Assembly: GCA_012032075.1 (NCBI GenBank) | Contig: JAAURU010000098.1 | Span: 1 to 9,818, forward strand | DNA: 9,818 nucleotides | Direction of reading: 5' to 3' | Source of the DNA: Flavobacterium sp. | GTDB taxonomy: Bacteria; Bacteroidota; Bacteroidia; Flavobacteriales; Flavobacteriaceae | Shown: positions 7,265 to 9,818 of the stretch, in pieces | How the letters are laid out: each line of letters begins with the position of its first letter | Position numbering within the stretch: the first letter of the stretch is position 1 | Made by a program: the position numbers and the translations under genes | Notes under the pieces: generated by a model | Told to the model about the DNA's origin: nothing | Database searches by the model: none | The model's input: only the letters and a program-made list of their open reading frames with translations

Positions 7265-8395
7265 ATGAAGTTTGATTTATTAAGTAAAGACCCTAAAAGC
7301 CAAGCAAGAGCAGGAAAAATAACAACAGATCATGGTGTGATTGAAACTCCTATTTTTATGCCTGTAGGAACTGTTGCTTCTGTGAAAGGGGTTCATCAAA
7401 GAGAATTAAAAAACGATATCAATCCTGATATCATACTTGGAAATACGTATCATTTGTATTTACGTCCGCAAACTGATATACTTGAAAAAGCTGGAGGTTT
7501 GCATAAATTTATGAATTGGGACAGAAACATTTTAACGGATTCTGGTGGTTACCAAGTATATTCTCTTTCATCTAATAGAAAAATTAAAGAAGAAGGAGTA
7601 AAGTTTAAATCGCATATTGATGGTTCGTATCATTTCTTTTCTCCAGAAAATGTTATGGAAATTCAAAGAACAATAGGTGCCGATATTATCATGGCTTTTG
7701 ACGAATGTACACCTTATCCATGTGACTATCGTTATGCAAAACGATCTATGCACATGACACATCGTTGGTTAGATAGATGTATTACACATTTGGAAAAGTT
7801 GCCTTTTAAATATGATTATGAACAAACTTTCTTTCCTATTGTTCAAGGAAGTACTTATAAAGATTTACGTGAACAATCTGCCGAATATATTGCAAATGCT
7901 GGAGCTCAAGGAAACGCAATTGGAGGTTTATCTGTAGGAGAACCCGCAGAAGAAATGTATGCAATGACTGAAGTGGTTACAGCTATTCTTCCAAAAGATA
8001 AACCAAGATATTTAATGGGTGTTGGTACTCCAATTAATATTCTTGAGAATATTGCATTAGGAATTGATATGTTTGATTGTGTTATGCCTACTCGTAATGC
8101 AAGAAACGGTATGTTATTTACTGCTCTTGGTTCTATCAATATAAAAAATAAAAAATGGGAAGCCGATTTTTCTCCAATTGATCAAATGGGTCATACATGG
8201 GTAGATTTAGAATATTCAAAAGCTTATCTTAGACATTTATTTGCAGCAAATGAATTTTTAGGAAAACAAATTGCAACGATTCACAATCTAGGTTTTTACA
8301 TGTGGTTAGTTCGAGAAGCTAGAATACAAATCTTAGCTGGAACTTTTAGGGAATGGAAAGATAAAATGGTTATTCAAATGAGTCAAAGATTATAA
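7265..8395 (+). CDS. tgt: tRNA-guanine(34) transglycosylase (queuosine pathway)
   Basis: This 376-residue enzyme swaps guanine 34 in the anticodon of Asp, Asn, His and Tyr tRNAs for preQ1, an intermediate of queuosine. It is a TIM-barrel protein. Visible hallmarks are TPIFMPVGT (28-36), LGNTYHLYLRP (58-68), LTDSGGYQV (90-98) with catalytic D92, FDEC at 145-148, PIVQGSTYKDLR at 191-202, the GNAIGGLSVGEP substrate loop at 216-227, YLMGVGTP, and FDCVMPTRNARNG at 270-282 with the nucleophile D271. The C-terminal zinc ligands CxCxxC of the Escherichia coli and Zymomonas enzymes are absent: the aligned stretch before YSKAYLRHL is DQMGHTWVDLE. The later His (H340, in ATIHNL) is kept. Bacteroides enzymes, as I recall them, share this loss. 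The start at 7265 gives the standard MKFDLL beginning. The frame is intact, with a hairpin downstream. Confidence 0.97.
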   Translation: MKFDLLSKDPKSQARAGKITTDHGVIETPIFMPVGTVASVKGVHQRELKNDINPDIILGNTYHLYLRPQTDILEKAGGLHKFMNWDRNILTDSGGYQVYSLSSNRKIKEEGVKFKSHIDGSYHFFSPENVMEIQRTIGADIIMAFDECTPYPCDYRYAKRSMHMTHRWLDRCITHLEKLPFKYDYEQTFFPIVQGSTYKDLREQSAEYIANAGAQGNAIGGLSVGEPAEEMYAMTEVVTAILPKDKPRYLMGVGTPINILENIALGIDMFDCVMPTRNARNGMLFTALGSINIKNKKWEADFSPIDQMGHTWVDLEYSKAYLRHLFAANEFLGKQIATIHNLGFYMWLVREARIQILAGTFREWKDKMVIQMSQRL

Positions 8396-8438
8396 GTTAA
8401 GAATATAGAATAATGAACATAGTACAAAGAATTCAAAT

Positions 8439-8475
8439 GAGAAATAGATAAGTAAAATGGTCTATTCTCTTTTTT
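8439..8475 (+). terminator. Possible intrinsic terminator or attenuator between tgt and the Lpt permease
   Basis: GAGAAATAGA (8439-8448) can pair with TCTATTCTC (8461-8469), forming a 9-bp stem with one bulged A and a 12-base loop. Six Ts follow directly at 8470-8475. It sits 44 bases after the tgt stop and ends only 22 bases before the next ATG, which leaves little room for a new promoter. It may therefore only reduce read-through. Confidence 0.5.
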
Positions 8476-8497
8476 CTAATCTCTTTTCTCTTGAAAT

Positions 8498-9577
8498 ATG
8501 AAAATAATTGATAAATATATTTTAAAAAGATACCTTATTACATTTACTGTAATGTTGCTTTTATTCATTCCTATTGGAATTGTAATAGATGTTTCTGAGA
8601 AAGTGAATAGAATGATAGAAAGAAAGGCTCCTTTTAATGAGATTGTTGTATATTATGGAGATTTTATAGTTTATTTTGCCAATTTATTATTTCCAATTTT
8701 TCTTTTCTTATCAGTTATTTGGTTTACTTCAAAATTAGCCAACAATACAGAAATTATTGCCATTTTAAGTTCTGGTATTTCCTTTAAACGATTTTTAAGA
8801 CCATTTTTATTAGGAGCAACTATTGTTTGCGTTTTTGCTTTGCTAATGGGGTTTTTTATTGTTCCAAAAGCAAATAAAGGTTTTCTTGATTTTAGGACTA
8901 CTTATTTAAGTGGAAATAACAACAAAACCATGGAAACTACAGATATTTTTAGACAAATAAGTGATGGAGAATACATATATATAAGTAACTATAATTATCA
9001 ATCCAAAACGGGTTTTAATTTTACTTATGAAAAATTTAAAGATAATATTCTAGTAGAGAAAATCGTATCTAATAGAATTAAATATGATGAGAAAACAAAA
9101 AAATATTCATTATTTAATTATGTAAAAAGATCAGTTGGTAAGAATGATGATATTTTAGATATACAAGATAAAAAGATTGTCGATTTTAGTTTTGAACCCG
9201 ATGAATTAACCCCTTTGTTTTATATTGCAGAAACCATGACAATTGGTGATTTATAACCGATTTATTTCAAAGGAAAAGCAAAAGGAAATACAATGATCAA
9301 TACTTATTTGGTTGTATTATATAAAAAATTTAGTTTACCCATTTCTGCTTTTATATTAACAATAATTGCAGTAGCTGTTTCTTCAATGAAAAGAAGAGGA
9401 GGAATGGGTGTCAATCTAGCTATAGGAATAGTAATCGCTTTTACTTTTATATTTTTCGATAAAGTATTTGGTACAATAGCATCTAATTCTGATTTTTCTC
9501 CACTTTTAGCAGTATGGATACCTAATATTGTTTTTGGAATACTTGCTTTTTATCTTTTACGTAATGCAAAACGATAA
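8498..9577 (+). pseudogene. LptF/LptG family lipopolysaccharide-export permease, stop plus compensating indels
   Basis: The first 253 codons (8498-9256) give the typical LptF/LptG N-terminus (MKIIDKYILKRYLITF), three membrane helices, the conserved cytoplasmic segment AILSSGISFKRFLRPF that contacts the LptB ATPase, and the periplasmic jellyroll domain. A TAA at 9254-9256 stops this frame. Removing one T at about 9254 gives LNRFISKEKQK, and adding one base near 9284-9288 returns to the original frame: NTMINTYLVVLYKKFSLPISAF, then three more helices and TAA at 9575-9577. The repaired length is 359 residues, matching LptF and LptG (about 360). The family forms the LptB2FG exporter that extracts lipopolysaccharide from the inner membrane. 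LptF versus LptG cannot be decided. Because this function is normally essential, a sequence error is more likely than real loss. It overlaps the next gene by 14 bases. Confidence 0.87.
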
Positions 9578-9818
9578 TTATCTTAAAAACTATTTACATC
9601 TTCATTTAATTGTATTTATATGGGGATTTACAGCAGTTTTAGGTAAATTAATTTCGCTTCAAGCATTAGATTTAGTATGGTATAGAATGCTTTTTGCCAG
9701 TATTTTTATATGGGGATTTTTTAATTTATAGTGAGTGTTCTTTTAAAAAATTTCTTTTAAAAAACTTTTTTTAGGTTTTTTCTATTTGCTGGTGTTGTTA
9801 TTGCTGTCACATTGGTAC
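9564..9818 (+). pseudogene. EamA/DMT-family transporter, N-terminal part, frameshifted and cut by window edge
   Basis: The chosen start (ATG 9564, MQNDNYLKN) overlaps the last 14 bases of the Lpt permease gene, suggesting translational coupling. An earlier in-frame ATG at 9528 would overlap far more. The first part shows the EamA signature: helix 1 with FIWGFTAVLGKLI, then ALDLVWYRMLFASIFI. A TAG at 9729-9731 ends this frame. Continuation is recoverable with small indels at the T6 run 9717-9722 (one extra or two missing), the A6 run 9745-9750 (one missing) and 9785-9787 (one missing), reading ISFKKLFLGFF and FAGVVIAVTLV up to the edge. These are inner-membrane exporters with ten helices in two repeats; the substrate (metabolite, amino acid or other) cannot be inferred. 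About 85 of the expected 290-300 residues are present. Confidence 0.75.

Noticed and set aside
7568..8139. Minus-strand open frames opposite tgt (7568-7762 and 7906-8139)
   Set aside because: They sit antisense to the highly conserved tgt frame and have no recognisable motifs.
1..9818. CRISPR array, tRNA, rRNA, insertion sequence or defence system
   Set aside because: No regularly spaced repeats, cloverleaf, rRNA stretch, transposase motif or terminal inverted repeats were noticed by eye on either strand.

Overview
This AT-rich window reads as chromosomal DNA from a flavobacterium (Bacteroidota, Flavobacteriaceae-like). The evidence is a lipoprotein signal followed by a C-K-K-D-D surface-export-type motif, a transketolase split into two adjacent genes, TAnnTTTG-type promoter elements with little sign of Shine-Dalgarno sites, a queuine/preQ1 tRNA-guanine transglycosylase of the Bacteroidota type without the CxCxxC zinc ligands, and housekeeping gene neighbourhoods (aroK / phosphoribosyltransferase / methyltransferase / S4 protein; tgt / LptF-LptG permease / EamA transporter). 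No phage, insertion sequence, CRISPR array, rRNA or tRNA was seen.

Layout. Positions 1-113 (+) hold the 3' end of a probable shikimate kinase gene, overlapping a convergent phosphoribosyltransferase gene (105-599, -). A minus-strand pair follows: a TPMT-family methyltransferase (609-1185) and, upstream and overlapping it, an Hsp15-like S4 RNA-binding protein (1172-1572). From 1643 to 2595 (+) is an FKBP-type prolyl isomerase lipoprotein with calcium-binding-type aspartate repeats. A clear hairpin at 2620-2653 separates it from the convergent split transketolase genes (2676-3629 and 3700-4548, -). Next on the minus strand are a polyprenyl-phosphate-type GT2 glycosyltransferase (4715-5434) and an ArnT-like GT39 membrane glycosyltransferase (5439-7083), which look like one operon. 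Transcribed away from these are tgt (7265-8395, +), an LptF/LptG lipopolysaccharide-export permease (8498-9577) and the 5' end of an EamA/DMT transporter (9564 to the window edge).

How the genes work together. The gene set is ordinary: central carbon metabolism (transketolase), tRNA modification (tgt), envelope building (GT39/GT2 sugar transfer, Lpt export, surface FKBP) and small RNA or nucleotide functions. I found no convincing new biological system.

The notable feature is that six genes are interrupted by small indels, about 15 in total (roughly 11 missing bases and 4 extra bases). Repairing each by one base restores complete, well-conserved proteins of the expected length. PRT, both transketolase halves, GT2 and tgt have none. 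Uncorrected sequencing error is the simplest explanation; recent gene decay cannot be excluded from sequence alone.
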